Shown here: piece after piece, positions 52,837 through 61,711 of the stretch
Layout: each line of letters opens with the position of its first letter
Position numbering within the stretch: position 1 is the first letter of the stretch
NCBI RefSeq assembly: GCF_041435095.1
Contig: NZ_CP108025.1
Location: 3,472,001 to 3,536,000 of the forward strand
Direction of reading: 5' to 3'
From: Kitasatospora sp. NBC_00315
GTDB lineage: Bacteria > Actinomycetota > Actinomycetes > Streptomycetales > Streptomycetaceae
Length of the DNA: 64,000 nucleotides
Program-made: the position numbers and the translations under genes
Notes under the pieces: model-generated
The model's input: the letters and a program-made list of their open reading frames with translations, nothing else
Databases searched by the model: none
Told to the model about the DNA's origin: nothing

Positions 52837-54207
52837 TCAGGCGGTGAGCAGGACGACGTCGACCTCGCTGCCGGCGGGCAGGGCGGTGACCTCCTCCGGC
52901 ACGGTGATCAGGCAGTTCGCCCGGGCCAGCGCCCCGACCAGGTGCGAGCCTTCGCCGCCGACCGGCTCGACCCGCCCGTCGGGGGCGTACCACCCGCGCA
53001 GGAACTGCCGGCGGCCGGCCGGGGAGCGCAGCGCGGCGGAGCAGACGGCGCGGACCACGGGGCGGTGGACGTCGGGGGCGCCGAGCATGGTGCGGATGAC
53101 CGGCCGGACGAACAGCTCGAAGGAGATGTACGCGCTGACCGGGTTGCCGGGCAGGGCCAGCAGCGGGACGCCGCTGCCGGTGCTCCCGATCCGGCCGAAG
53201 CCCTGCGGCTTGCCGGGCTGCATCCGCAGCCTGCGGAAGTCGACCTCGCCGAGGCCGCCGTCCTGGAGGGCCTCCTTGACCACGTCGTACGCGCCGACGC
53301 TGACCCCGCCGCTGGTGACGACGAGGTCGGCCCGGCCGAGCTGGTCCTCCAGCACGGCCCGCAGCACCGCCGGGTCGTCGGGGACGCCGCCGACCCGGTA
53401 GGCGATCGCGCCGGCGTCGCGGGCGGCGGCGGTGAGGGTGAAGCTGTTGGAGTCGGGGATCCGGCCGGGGCCGACCGGCTCGCCCGGCTGGACCAGTTCG
53501 CTGCCGGTGGAGAGGACCACGACGCGCGGACGGGGGCGGACCCTGACGGTGGCCCGGCCGATCGCGGCGAGCAGGCCGAGCTGGGTGGGGCCGAGCAGGG
53601 CGCCGGCGTCGAGCACCTGCGCACCGGCGGTGATGTCGCTGCCCCGGCGGCGGATGTGGGCGCCTTCGGAGACCGGGCGGAGCACCCGGACCTCCTCGTC
53701 CTCGACCGGCGCGGTCATCGCGGCGGCGGCCGTACCGGTGCCGGTGCCGCCGTCGGTCCACTCGACCGGGGCGACCGCCTCGGCGCCGGGCGGCATCGGC
53801 GCGCCGGTCATGATCCGGGCGGCCTGGCCGGGGCCGACCTTGGGCAGTTCGCCGGCGCCGGCGGCGATGTCACCGACGACGGCGAGCACCGAGGGGTACT
53901 GATCGGTCGCCCCGGCCGTGTCGGCGGTACGCAGGGCGTAGCCGTCCATCGAGCTGTTGTCGAACGGCGGCAGGTCACCGGCGGCGAGCACGTCCTCGTC
54001 GAGCCGGCAGCCCTGGGCGTCGAGCAGTTGCAGCTCGATCGAGGGGAGCGGGCCGACCGTGGACAGGACGTCGGCGAGGTGCTCCCCGACCGTCCACATC
54101 CGGTCGGCCGGGAGCGGGCCGGGGCCGCCGGCCGGGGGCGAGACCGGGTCCGCGGCGCCGTCGCAGCAGGCTGCGGGGGTGGTGGTGCGCTCCGTGGGCC
54201 CGGTCAT
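52837..54207 (-). CDS. moeA: MoeA-family protein, probable Glp cell-division partner of SepX
   Basis: A 456-residue gephyrin/MoeA fold: N-terminal MoeA domains I-II with [16 protein letters not shown] and [19 protein letters not shown]. The MoCF domain has [42 protein letters not shown], and the insertion-site motif [18 protein letters not shown]. Domain IV ends the protein. The catalytic acidic positions appear kept (SMDGYA, SNS, PGNP), so an enzymatic role is possible. However, in corynebacteria the MoeA paralogue Glp beside galU and glpR works in division by binding FtsZ and the membrane receptor GlpR. The same gene order here suggests this copy is Glp. Confidence 0.92.
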   Translation of the reverse strand: MTGPTERTTTPAACCDGAADPVSPPAGGPGPLPADRMWTVGEHLADVLSTVGPLPSIELQLLDAQGCRLDEDVLAAGDLPPFDNSSMDGYALRTADTAGATDQYPSVLAVVGDIAAGAGELPKVGPGQAARIMTGAPMPPGAEAVAPVEWTDGGTGTGTAAAAMTAPVEDEEVRVLRPVSEGAHIRRRGSDITAGAQVLDAGALLGPTQLGLLAAIGRATVRVRPRPRVVVLSTGSELVQPGEPVGPGRIPDSNSFTLTAAARDAGAIAYRVGGVPDDPAVLRAVLEDQLGRADLVVTSGGVSVGAYDVVKEALQDGGLGEVDFRRLRMQPGKPQGFGRIGSTGSGVPLLALPGNPVSAYISFELFVRPVIRTMLGAPDVHRPVVRAVCSAALRSPAGRRQFLRGWYAPDGRVEPVGGEGSHLVGALARANCLITVPEEVTALPAGSEVDVVLLTA

Positions 54208-54231
54208 CGCTCACTCGCTCTCAGTGGTGGG

Positions 54232-55155
54232 TCAGTCCTGCTGCATCTCGTTGCCGACGAACTGCTTGAGCCAGGCGCGGAACTCCGGGCCCAGGTCCTC
54301 ACGCTCGGACGCCAGTCGGACGATAGCGCGCAGGTAGTCCGCCCGGTCGCCGGTGTCGTAGCGGCGGCCGCTGAACAGCACGCCGTGCACCGTGCCGCCG
54401 GCCTCCGCGTCGCGCGTGGCGAGCTCGCGCAGGGCGTCGGTGAGCTGGATCTCGCCGCCGCGGCCGGGCGGCGTCTCGCGCAGCACGTCGAAGACGGCCG
54501 GGTCGAGGATGTAGCGGCCGATCACGGCGTAGTTGGACGGCGCGTCGGCGGTGTCGGGCTTCTCGACCAGGTCGCTCACCAGGAAGACGTCGTCGCCGAA
54601 GCCGTTCGGCTTGACGGCGGCGCAGCCGTACAGGTGGATCTGGGCGGGGTCGACCTCCATCAACGCGACGACGGAGCCGCCGAGTTCCTGCTGCACCTCG
54701 ATCATGCGGGAGAGCAGCGGGTCGCGGGGGTCGATCAGGTCGTCGCCGAGCAGGACCGCGAACGGCTGACCGGCCACGTGCTGCTCGGCGACCAGCACGG
54801 CGTGCCCGAGGCCCTTGGGGTCCCCCTGGCGGACGTAGTGCATGTTGGCCAGCTCGACGGACTCGCGGACGCGGCGCAGTCGGTCCTGGTCACCCTTGCG
54901 GGCGAGCAGCTCCTCCAGCTCGTAGGCGCGGTCGAAGTGGTCCTCCAGCGCCCGCTTGTTACGGCCGGTGACCATCAGTATGTCGGAGAGACCGGCGGCC
55001 GAGGCCTCCTCGACGACGTACTGGATGGCCGGCTTGTCGACGACCGGCAGCATCTCCTTCGGCGTGGCCTTGGTGGCCGGAAGGAAGCGGGTCCCCAGAC
55101 CTGCCGCGGGCACAACGGCCTTGGTGACCGGCGGGCGGGATCGTGTCGTCGTCAT
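54232..55155 (-). CDS. galU: UTP-glucose-1-phosphate uridylyltransferase
   Basis: A 307-residue nucleotidyltransferase making UDP-glucose. It has VPAAGLGTRFLPATKATPKEMLPVVDKPAIQYVVEEA, the substrate loop RQGDPKGLGHAV, LLGDDLI, VEKP and GEIQLTDALREL. The ATG at 55155 has no ribosome site but follows TAAGGT by 6 bases, so it is probably leaderless. It heads the locus containing moeA/glp, moaC, mogA, the acetyltransferase and sepX, and links functionally to galE elsewhere in the window. Confidence 0.96.
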   Translation of the reverse strand: MTTTRSRPPVTKAVVPAAGLGTRFLPATKATPKEMLPVVDKPAIQYVVEEASAAGLSDILMVTGRNKRALEDHFDRAYELEELLARKGDQDRLRRVRESVELANMHYVRQGDPKGLGHAVLVAEQHVAGQPFAVLLGDDLIDPRDPLLSRMIEVQQELGGSVVALMEVDPAQIHLYGCAAVKPNGFGDDVFLVSDLVEKPDTADAPSNYAVIGRYILDPAVFDVLRETPPGRGGEIQLTDALRELATRDAEAGGTVHGVLFSGRRYDTGDRADYLRAIVRLASEREDLGPEFRAWLKQFVGNEMQQD

Positions 55156-55161
55156 GCGTTT

Positions 55162-55167
55162 ACCTTA
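55162..55167 (-). promoter_or_regulatory. -10 element of galU (leaderless)
   Basis: TAAGGT on the minus strand ends 6 bases before ATG 55155. Confidence 0.6.
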
Positions 55168-55208
55168 CTAAGGCGTTCTGACGCCGGGCTGAGCGCAGGG
55201 TGAAACCG

Positions 55209-56165
55209 CTATGAATGAAGATCGCGGCCGGCGGGAACAGCGGTCGGCGTGTCCGGACGGACGGTGGGAGCGAGGGTGTTCCCGCCGTCACAGAGCGACA
55301 GGCTACCGGGGTTTGCCGACCGCTCCTGCACGGCGTCCGGGTGCCTCTGCGACTCCCCGGCCCGCCACGGACGCTCCGGCTCCGGCCGACCCTCCTGCGG
55401 GTGACGCTCCGGGGCGGCGGGTGTGCTCGCTCCCCGCCAGCAGTCCCCGCCGGCCCGCTTCGCCTCGGTCAGCGCGCGGTCGGCGGCCCGCAGCAGCAGC
55501 GCGGCGTGGGCGCCGTCCCGGGGCAGGACGGCGATGCCTACGGCGGCGGTCAGGCCGTTGCCGTCGGCCGGGCGCGACTCCCGGGGAGCGGAGGACCACT
55601 CCAGCAGGCGGTGCCGGCGCACGGACCAGATCAGCCGCTCGGCGACCTGGACCGCCCCCTCGACGCCGGTGTCCGGCAGCAGGACGAGGAACTCCTGCCC
55701 CCCGTAGCGGCCCAGGGTGTCCGAGCGGCGGATCTCCATCCCCAGGCGCTGGACGAGGTCGCGCAGTATGGCGTTGCCGCGGCCCCGGCCGTGCTCGGCG
55801 GTGATCGCCTCGAAGCCGGAGATCTCCAGCATCAGCAGGGCGAGCGGGTGCGGCTGGTCGATGCGGTCGGCGCGCTGGTCGGCGCGGCGGGCCCGTTCGA
55901 TCTCCCGGCCGAGGGTGAGCTGCAGGTGCCGGTAGTTCCACGCGCCGGTGAGCGGGTCGCAGGAGGCGGTGCGCTCCAGTTCCGCGCAGCGGTCCTCCAG
56001 TTCGGTGATCCGCCCGCGCAGCCCGGCCTCGCGGACGGCGGCGCCGGCCGCCCCCCGCCGCAACCGGACCCCGAGCAGGGTGGCACCGGCGAGCGCGGGG
56101 GCGCTCAGTACGGCCATGGCCTCGACCAGCAGCGCGGTGGACATTCTCCGGGGCGCCTTCCGCAT
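55209..56165 (-). CDS. Membrane GGDEF protein with degenerate active site
   Basis: A 318-residue protein with an N-terminal helix (STALLVEAMAVLSAPALAGATLLGV), a short coiled coil (ELEDRCAELERTA) and a GGDEF domain (DPLTGAWNYRHLQ onward). The signature reads RYGGQEF, with Gln in place of the third-position Asp/Glu. The metal-binding strand reads LLMLEISGFEAITAEHG, where active enzymes have D-x-D/N-x-FKxxND. It is therefore unlikely to make c-di-GMP and may instead bind nucleotide or a partner. About 85 C-terminal residues are disordered. ATG 56165 is assumed; ATG 56144 is an alternative. It is divergent from the cyclo-ligase gene. Confidence 0.82.
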   Translation of the reverse strand: MRKAPRRMSTALLVEAMAVLSAPALAGATLLGVRLRRGAAGAAVREAGLRGRITELEDRCAELERTASCDPLTGAWNYRHLQLTLGREIERARRADQRADRIDQPHPLALLMLEISGFEAITAEHGRGRGNAILRDLVQRLGMEIRRSDTLGRYGGQEFLVLLPDTGVEGAVQVAERLIWSVRRHRLLEWSSAPRESRPADGNGLTAAVGIAVLPRDGAHAALLLRAADRALTEAKRAGGDCWRGASTPAAPERHPQEGRPEPERPWRAGESQRHPDAVQERSANPGSLSLCDGGNTLAPTVRPDTPTAVPAGRDLHS

Positions 56166-56210
56166 GTCAGGCTCTGTCCGTCACCGGACACAGAGCTGTG
56201 GAGGGATCCC

Positions 56211-56810
56211 ATGCACAACGACAAGGCCGAGCTGAGGACACGGTTGCTCACCGCGCGGCGGGCCGCCTCGCCCCAGTGGCGCGAAACCGCCGCGCGGGCC
56301 CTGGCCGGCCACGCGGCGGAGCTGGCCGGCCCGGGGCAGACGGTGGCGGCCTACGTCTCGGTCGGCGCCGAGCCGGGCACCCGGCCGCTGCTGGACGCGC
56401 TCACGGCGCGGGACGTCCGGGTGCTGCTGCCCGTCCTGCTCCCCGACAACGACCTGGACTGGGCCCGGTACGAGGGCGCCGGGCAGCTCGCCCCGGCGGG
56501 CCGGGGGCTGCTGGAGCCGACCGGCCCCCGGCTGGGCCCCGACGCGGTCACCGGCGCCGCGGTGGTGCTGCTGCCCGGGCTGGCGGTGGACCGTCGGGGC
56601 CTGCGGCTGGGCCGGGGCGGCGGCAGCTACGACCGGGTGCTGGCCAGGCTGGCCGGGGCCGGGGCGCACCCCCTGCTGGCCACCCTGCTGTACGAGGACG
56701 AACTACTGGAATGGGTGCCCGCCGAACCGCACGACCTGCCGGTGGACGCGGCCGTCACCCCTGCCGGTGTGCACCGGCTGGGCCCGGGGCCCGAAGGGGT
56801 GACGGCCTGA
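56211..56810 (+). CDS. 5-formyltetrahydrofolate cyclo-ligase
   Basis: The 199-residue enzyme converts 5-formyl-THF to 5,10-methenyl-THF with ATP. The N-terminal KAELRTRLLTARRA, the substrate-loop VAAYVSVGAEPGTRPLL and the ATP/metal motif LRLGRGGGSYDRVLARL followed by PHDLPVDAAVTP match the family. ATG 56211 has GGAGGG 5 bases upstream. Its stop is 7 bases from the stop of the convergent acylase gene. In actinomycetes this gene commonly neighbours galU, moeA and fmdB, as here. Confidence 0.93.
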   Translation: MHNDKAELRTRLLTARRAASPQWRETAARALAGHAAELAGPGQTVAAYVSVGAEPGTRPLLDALTARDVRVLLPVLLPDNDLDWARYEGAGQLAPAGRGLLEPTGPRLGPDAVTGAAVVLLPGLAVDRRGLRLGRGGGSYDRVLARLAGAGAHPLLATLLYEDELLEWVPAEPHDLPVDAAVTPAGVHRLGPGPEGVTA

Positions 56811-56817
56811 GCGCCGG

Positions 56818-59541
56818 TCAGCCGCTGGTGAGGACCAGCTTGTTCTTGACGGCCTTGTCGACGGCGTCCTTGGAGTAGGCCCAGGGCAGCAGATCGCCCT
56901 TGACCCAGAGCGCGGTCTGGTCGTTGTAGTTCTGGTGGAAGGCGTGGCCGGAGGCGCCGCCGACGTTGATCCAGCGCGAGGCGTCGAAGTCGCTGAGGTC
57001 GACGACCATGCGCATCGAGGGGATCCAGTCGACCTCGTAGCCCGCCGCCGCGTTCCAGCCGGCCGCGTCGACCGCGGCGGTGCCGCCGGAGAGCTCGTAC
57101 GGTCCCCGGTTGAGCAGCTTGTGCACCAGGCCGGAGGCGATCGAGGAGTTGTCGGTGCCGAGGGTCTGCTCGCGCAGGGTCAGCGTGTGCAGGCGGCCCC
57201 AGCTCCAGGTGGAGACGTCCTTGCTGAGCAGCGAGGTGAGGTCCTGGCGGGCGTCCTTCATCGCCTCGGCGAGCAGGTTGCTCAGGCCCTTCTGCTCGTG
57301 GTGGTCCGAGTCGATGTACGTCCACCAGCTGCTGTCGGGCCGGGACAGCTGCTCGCGCACGACCTCCATCCACCGGTCGCCGCCGTCCGGCTGGGCCTTG
57401 CCCGGATCCCGGGTGCCGCACTCGGTGACGATCGACGTGGTGGTGTCGGGCCTGGTCGGGTCGGTCGGCGCGTGCACCAGCAGGCAGTTGTCCTCGGCCC
57501 GCAGGTCGGCCGGGAACTTCTGGCCGAAGGCGAGGCTGAGCAGCTGGCGCCAGACGCCGTTGTAGTAGGCGGCGGCGGCCGAGTCGGCGTCCTGGTGGTA
57601 GTTCCAGTCCTTGAGCAGGTCCTGGGCCGTCCGGACGTACGGGTCGTCGATCTGCACCTTGAGCAGCAGCGGGACGAGCGTCTGCGCCATCACGCTGGTG
57701 TTGTCCAGCTGCATGGACTGCATGTCGTCCGGGGAGATCTTGCCGCCGTTCTTGAGCTTGGCCTCGATCTGGTCGGTGATCTCCTTGGCCCGGGTGCCGT
57801 ACTCCCAGTCCTTGGTGAGCAGGTACTTGTACGTCGGGTCGACCACGGCCTGGTTGGCGGTGACGATGTAGCCGGCCGTCGGGTTGAAGCTGTAGGGCAG
57901 GGCGCTGAAGGGGACGGAGTCCTTCCAGGTGTACGCGGAGTCCCAGCCGAGCGAGGGGTAGCTGCCGTCGCCCTTGCCGCGCACCGGGATGTCGCCGGGG
58001 GCCTGGTAGCCGATGTTGCCCTTGGTGTCGGCGTAGATCAGGTTCTGCGCGGGCACGGCGAAGTCCTTCGCGGCCGCCCGGAACTCGTCCCAGTTGCTCG
58101 CGCGGTCCAGCTTGAACACCGCGTCCATGGTCTTGCCGGGGGTCAGTGCCGTCCACTGCAGGGCGACGCCGTAGCCGGTGGTGCCGCGGTCGGGGGCGGC
58201 GTTTCCGGCGGGGGCGTACAGGCCGACCTTCTGCTGCTCGGAGCTCGGGTCGGAGATCAGTGGGGCGCCGCCGCGGGTGGTGCGGACGGTGATGGTGCGG
58301 TCCGCGCCACCGGCGACCTTGATGGTCTCCTTGCGCAGGTCGAACTTCACGTCCTTGCCGTCGACCTGGTAGGTGTCGGGGCCGGTGACCTTCTCCAGGT
58401 AGAGGTCGGTCACGTCGGCGCCGAGGTTGGTGAAGCCCCAGGAGACGGTGTTGTTGTGGCCGATCACGACGCCCGGCATGCCGGCGAAGGTGAAGCCGGA
58501 GGTGTCGAAGGCGCAGGTGGCCGAGACGGTCCGGCAGTGCAGGCCCATCTGGTACCAGACGGAGGGCATCCCGGGGCCGAGGTGCGGGTCGTTGGCCAGC
58601 AGCGGCTTGCCGGTGGTGGTGTGCTTGCCGTCGACGACCCAGGAGTTGGAGCCGATGCCCTGACCCTGGCGGCCGAGCAGCTGCGGCATGGCGTCGATCC
58701 GGTCGGAGACGTCCTTGAGCATGGCCTGGGTGACGGTCGCCCCCTGGGCGGTGCCGCTGCCGGGCGCGGCCGCGGGCGGGGTCGTGGAGCCGTCGGCCGG
58801 CTTGTAGGTGTCGCCGCTGACCGTGCCGGTCTTCACGATGGTGCCGTTGCGGTCGTACGGGTAGTCGGGGTACAGCTCCGCGATCTTGTCGGCCGTGAAG
58901 TCCTGGCTGAGCAGGGAGCGGTCGATCTCCTCCTGCAGGTTGCCGGAGAGGTTCCAGGCCATCGCCTTGAGCCAGGCCACCGAGTCGACCGGGGTCCACT
59001 TCTCGGGGGTGTAGCCGCCCTTGGCCACGCCGAGCAGCGCGTACTCCAGCGAGGCGCTCTCACCGCCGGGGTGCTCGGCGAGCCAGGCGTTCACGCCGTC
59101 CGCGTAGGACTGCAGGTACTTCTTGGTGTCCGGGTCCAGCAGGGTGTCGTACTCCTGCTGCGCGACCTGGTGCCAGCCCATGGTGCGCAGGAAGGTGTCC
59201 GTCTCGACCTGGCCGGAGCCGAACATCTCGGAGAGCCGGCCGGAGGTGATGTGCCGGCGGACGTCCATCTCCCAGAAGCGGTCCTGGGCCTGCACGTAGC
59301 CCTGGGCCCGGAAGAGGTCGGTGGCCGTGTCCGCGTACAGCTGCGGGATGCCGTTGGCGTCCCGCTCGACGTCGACCGGCGCGGAGAGCCCCGCCACCTT
59401 GACACTGCCGTTGACGTCGGGGAAGGACGCGCGGACCGCGGCCACTCCCCGGTAGCCGCCGTATCCGAGTCCGGCCACCAGGAGCACGGCCAGCACGAGC
59501 ACGATCAGACGGGCGCGCCGGAACTTCTTCGAGCGGGGCAT
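56818..59541 (-). CDS. Penicillin acylase-family N-terminal nucleophile hydrolase
   Basis: A 907-residue secreted or membrane-anchored amidase precursor. It has an N-terminal helix (LIVLVLAVLLVAGLGYGGY), an alpha-chain region (NGIPQLYADTATDLFRAQGYVQAQDRFWEMDVRRH), a spacer, and the beta-chain start at Ser298 (GIGSNSWVVDGKHT), the expected autocatalytic nucleophile. NDPHLG and SWGFTNLGAD, also conserved, follow. Family members hydrolyse N-acyl bonds in penicillins, acyl-homoserine lactones or lipopeptides. ATG 59541 has AAGGA 5 bases upstream. It may act on foreign signals or antibiotics, but the substrate is not predictable. Confidence 0.92.
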   Translation of the reverse strand: MPRSKKFRRARLIVLVLAVLLVAGLGYGGYRGVAAVRASFPDVNGSVKVAGLSAPVDVERDANGIPQLYADTATDLFRAQGYVQAQDRFWEMDVRRHITSGRLSEMFGSGQVETDTFLRTMGWHQVAQQEYDTLLDPDTKKYLQSYADGVNAWLAEHPGGESASLEYALLGVAKGGYTPEKWTPVDSVAWLKAMAWNLSGNLQEEIDRSLLSQDFTADKIAELYPDYPYDRNGTIVKTGTVSGDTYKPADGSTTPPAAAPGSGTAQGATVTQAMLKDVSDRIDAMPQLLGRQGQGIGSNSWVVDGKHTTTGKPLLANDPHLGPGMPSVWYQMGLHCRTVSATCAFDTSGFTFAGMPGVVIGHNNTVSWGFTNLGADVTDLYLEKVTGPDTYQVDGKDVKFDLRKETIKVAGGADRTITVRTTRGGAPLISDPSSEQQKVGLYAPAGNAAPDRGTTGYGVALQWTALTPGKTMDAVFKLDRASNWDEFRAAAKDFAVPAQNLIYADTKGNIGYQAPGDIPVRGKGDGSYPSLGWDSAYTWKDSVPFSALPYSFNPTAGYIVTANQAVVDPTYKYLLTKDWEYGTRAKEITDQIEAKLKNGGKISPDDMQSMQLDNTSVMAQTLVPLLLKVQIDDPYVRTAQDLLKDWNYHQDADSAAAAYYNGVWRQLLSLAFGQKFPADLRAEDNCLLVHAPTDPTRPDTTTSIVTECGTRDPGKAQPDGGDRWMEVVREQLSRPDSSWWTYIDSDHHEQKGLSNLLAEAMKDARQDLTSLLSKDVSTWSWGRLHTLTLREQTLGTDNSSIASGLVHKLLNRGPYELSGGTAAVDAAGWNAAAGYEVDWIPSMRMVVDLSDFDASRWINVGGASGHAFHQNYNDQTALWVKGDLLPWAYSKDAVDKAVKNKLVLTSG

Positions 59542-59564
59542 CTGGGTCCTTGGCATCAAACAGG

Positions 59565-59940
59565 TGTCGCCCGGAGGGCGTCTTCGGAAGGGTGGTGGCG
59601 GGCGACGGGCGGGAAGGGTGTCGCCCGGAGGGCGTCTTCGGAAGGGTGGTGGCGGGCGACGGGCGGGAAGGTGTCGCCCGGAGGGCGTCTTCGGAAGGGT
59701 GGTAGCGGGCGACGGGCGGGAAGGGTGTCGCCCGGAGGGCGTCTTCGGAAGGGTGGTGGCGGGCGACGGGCGGGAAGGGTGTCGCCCGGAGGGCGTCTTC
59801 GGAAGGGTGGTGGCGGGCGACGGGCGGGAAGGTGTCGCCCGGAGGGCGTCTTCGGAAGGGTGGTAGCGGGCGACGGGCGGGAAGGGTGTCGCCCGGAGGG
59901 CGTCTTCGGAAGGGTGGTGGCGGGCGACGGGCGGGAAGGG
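59565..59940. repeat. 53/54-bp tandem array, 7 copies with higher-order structure
   Basis: Seven near-identical units start at 59565, 59619, 59672, 59726, 59780, 59833 and 59887, with a short partial copy after 59940. Lengths run 54-53-54-54-53-54-54. Units 3 and 6 share a g-to-a change (ggtagcggg), so units 2-4 and 5-7 form a 161-bp duplicated block. Each unit holds an inverted repeat gtcgcccg/cgggcgac (8 bp, 25-bp loop) with a nested cgccc/gggcg hairpin. The 53-bp units break any reading frame, so it is not coding. It starts 24 bp upstream of the acylase ATG in the divergent gap to the antiporter gene. Confidence 0.95.
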
Positions 59941-60091
59941 TGTCGGTTGGGGCCGTGACAGGTCACCACATTAGGCCGACTCAGGTGGCGGCCGTGCACG
60001 GGGGACGTCCACGGTGGGATCTGAGGACCCTACCGGCCCGGCGAACGGGCGCCGCGCGGGGCCGGGGACAGCATGGGGGTGCGGGGGATGG

Positions 60092-60130
60092 TTGAGGGAT
60101 TTACCTAAAGAACCAGTAAAATGTTAGACT
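60092..60130 (+). promoter_or_regulatory. Candidate promoter region of the antiporter gene
   Basis: This is an AT-rich island in the gap 59941-60194. TTACCT (60101-60106) and TAGACT (60125-60130) are spaced by 18 bases; TTGAGG (60092-60097) with TAAAAT (60117-60122) at 19 is an alternative. Confidence 0.45.
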
Positions 60131-60194
60131 GAGTAACGATCCACCGTGACGCTCCGTCAGCCACCCCGTCCACCCCTGCCCGAGGTGCCCCTGC

Positions 60195-61679
60195 GTGACT
60201 GTTGACAACCTGAACCACTTCCTCCTGGAGTTCTCCGCGATCCTGCTGGTCGCGGTGGTCGCCGTGCGCATCTCCACCCGCTCGGGGCTGCCCAGCCTGT
60301 TGATCTACCTGGGCATCGGGGTGGCCCTCGGCCAGAACGGGCTGGGCATCACCTTCAACAACGCCGAACTCACCCAGGTCCTCGGGTACGCGGCGCTCGT
60401 GGTGATCCTCGCCGAGGGCGGCCTCAAGACCAGCTGGCGCGAGGTCAGACCGGTGATGCCGGCCGCCGTCGTCCTGGCCACGGTCGGCGTCGCCATCAGT
60501 GTCTTCGTCACCGCGGTCGGCGCCCACTACCTGGTCGGCCTGGACTGGCGGGCCTCCCTGCTGCTCGGCGCCATCGTCTCCTCGACGGACGCCGCCGCGG
60601 TCTTCTCCGTGCTGCGGATGGTGCCGCTCCCGCAGCGGCTGACCGGCCTGCTGGAGGCCGAGTCCGGCTTCAACGACGCCCCGGTCGTCATCCTGGTCGT
60701 CGCCTTCGCCAGTACCGGCGAGGCGGACACCTGGTACGTGCTGGTCGGCACCATCGTCGCGGAGCTGGCGATCGGCGCCGCGGTCGGCCTCGCGGTCGGC
60801 AAGCTCGGCGCCTACGCGGTCAAGCACGTCGCCCTGCCGTCCTCGGGCCTGTACCCGATCGCCGTCATGGCGCTGACCGTGCTCGCGTACGCCGGCGGCG
60901 CGCTGCTGCACGGATCCGGCTTCCTGGCCGTCTACGTGAGTGCGGTCATCCTCGGCAACGCCAAACTGCCGCACGGCCCCGCCGTGCGCGGCTTCGCCGA
61001 CGGCCTCGCCTGGATCGGGCAGATCGGCATGTTCGTGCTGCTGGGGCTGCTCTGCACCCCCGCGAGCATGGGTTCGGCCGTCGTTCCCGCGCTGGTCATC
61101 GGCGCCGTCCTGGTCTTCGTCGCCCGGCCGCTGTCGGTCGTGCTGACCCTGACGCCGTTCAGGCTGCCCCTGCGCGAGCAGGCCCTGCTGAGCTGGGCGG
61201 GGCTGCGCGGGGCGGTGCCCATCGTGCTGGCGACCATCCCGCTGGTGGCGGGCGCGCCGCGGGCCCAGGACGTCTTCAACATCGTCTTCATACTGGTGGT
61301 GGTCTTCACCCTGCTCCAGGGGCCGACCCTGCCCTGGGTGGCCAGATGGCTGAGGATCTCCGAGGGCTCGATGGGCCAGGATCTCGGCATCGAGTCCGCG
61401 CCACTGGAGAAGCTGCACGGGCAGTTGCTGTCGGTGGCGCTGGCGGCCGACTCGCGAATGTCCGGCGTCGAGGTCGGCGAGCTGCGCCTGCCCGCCGGGG
61501 CCGCCGTGACCCTCGTGGTGCGCGAGGGCAGCAGCTTCGTCCCCGACAAGACGACCGTGCTCCGCGGCGGCGACGAACTACTGGTGGTGACCACCGACGC
61601 GGTCGGCGAGGCCGCGGAGAAGCGCCTGCGGGCCGTGGACAAGGGCGGCAAACTGGCGAGCTGGCTCAACGGGCGCTAG
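60195..61679 (+). CDS. CPA-family potassium (sodium)/proton antiporter with RCK_C domain
   Basis: A 494-residue antiporter of the NhaP2/CvrA type. About 12 helices cover residues 8-395. Conserved segments are LAEGGLKTSW, GAIVSSTDAAAVFSVLR and ESGFNDAPVVILV (paired acidic residues for ion exchange), and LSWAGLRGAVPIVLAT. Residues about 405-485 form a TrkA_C/RCK_C-like beta domain (VEVGELRLPAGAAVTLVVREG, TVLRGGDELLVVTT), which may bind a regulatory ligand. GTG 60195 has GAGGTG 7 bases upstream. Likely role: K+ or Na+ extrusion and pH balance. Confidence 0.92.
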   Translation: MTVDNLNHFLLEFSAILLVAVVAVRISTRSGLPSLLIYLGIGVALGQNGLGITFNNAELTQVLGYAALVVILAEGGLKTSWREVRPVMPAAVVLATVGVAISVFVTAVGAHYLVGLDWRASLLLGAIVSSTDAAAVFSVLRMVPLPQRLTGLLEAESGFNDAPVVILVVAFASTGEADTWYVLVGTIVAELAIGAAVGLAVGKLGAYAVKHVALPSSGLYPIAVMALTVLAYAGGALLHGSGFLAVYVSAVILGNAKLPHGPAVRGFADGLAWIGQIGMFVLLGLLCTPASMGSAVVPALVIGAVLVFVARPLSVVLTLTPFRLPLREQALLSWAGLRGAVPIVLATIPLVAGAPRAQDVFNIVFILVVVFTLLQGPTLPWVARWLRISEGSMGQDLGIESAPLEKLHGQLLSVALAADSRMSGVEVGELRLPAGAAVTLVVREGSSFVPDKTTVLRGGDELLVVTTDAVGEAAEKRLRAVDKGGKLASWLNGR

Positions 61680-61696
61680 GCGGGCGCCGCCCGACC

Positions 61697-61711
61697 GTCG
61701 CCCGGAGGGCG
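61697..61711. repeat. Solo copy of the 54-bp array core
   Basis: gtcgcccggagggcg, identical to the hairpin core of the array units, occurs once 17 bases after the antiporter stop. The rest of 61712-62119 has a GC-rich, partly repetitive stretch and an AT-rich promoter-like zone (61855-61960), but no gene that I can support. Confidence 0.55.

Noticed and set aside
59565..59940. CRISPR array
   Set aside because: Units are contiguous with no unique spacers, and no cas genes are near.
56935..59958. 1007-codon plus-strand frame antisense to the acylase gene, ending in the 54-bp array
   Set aside because: The acylase has intact catalytic features. The antisense frame is Gly/Val/Arg/Leu-rich and only appears long because of codon bias.
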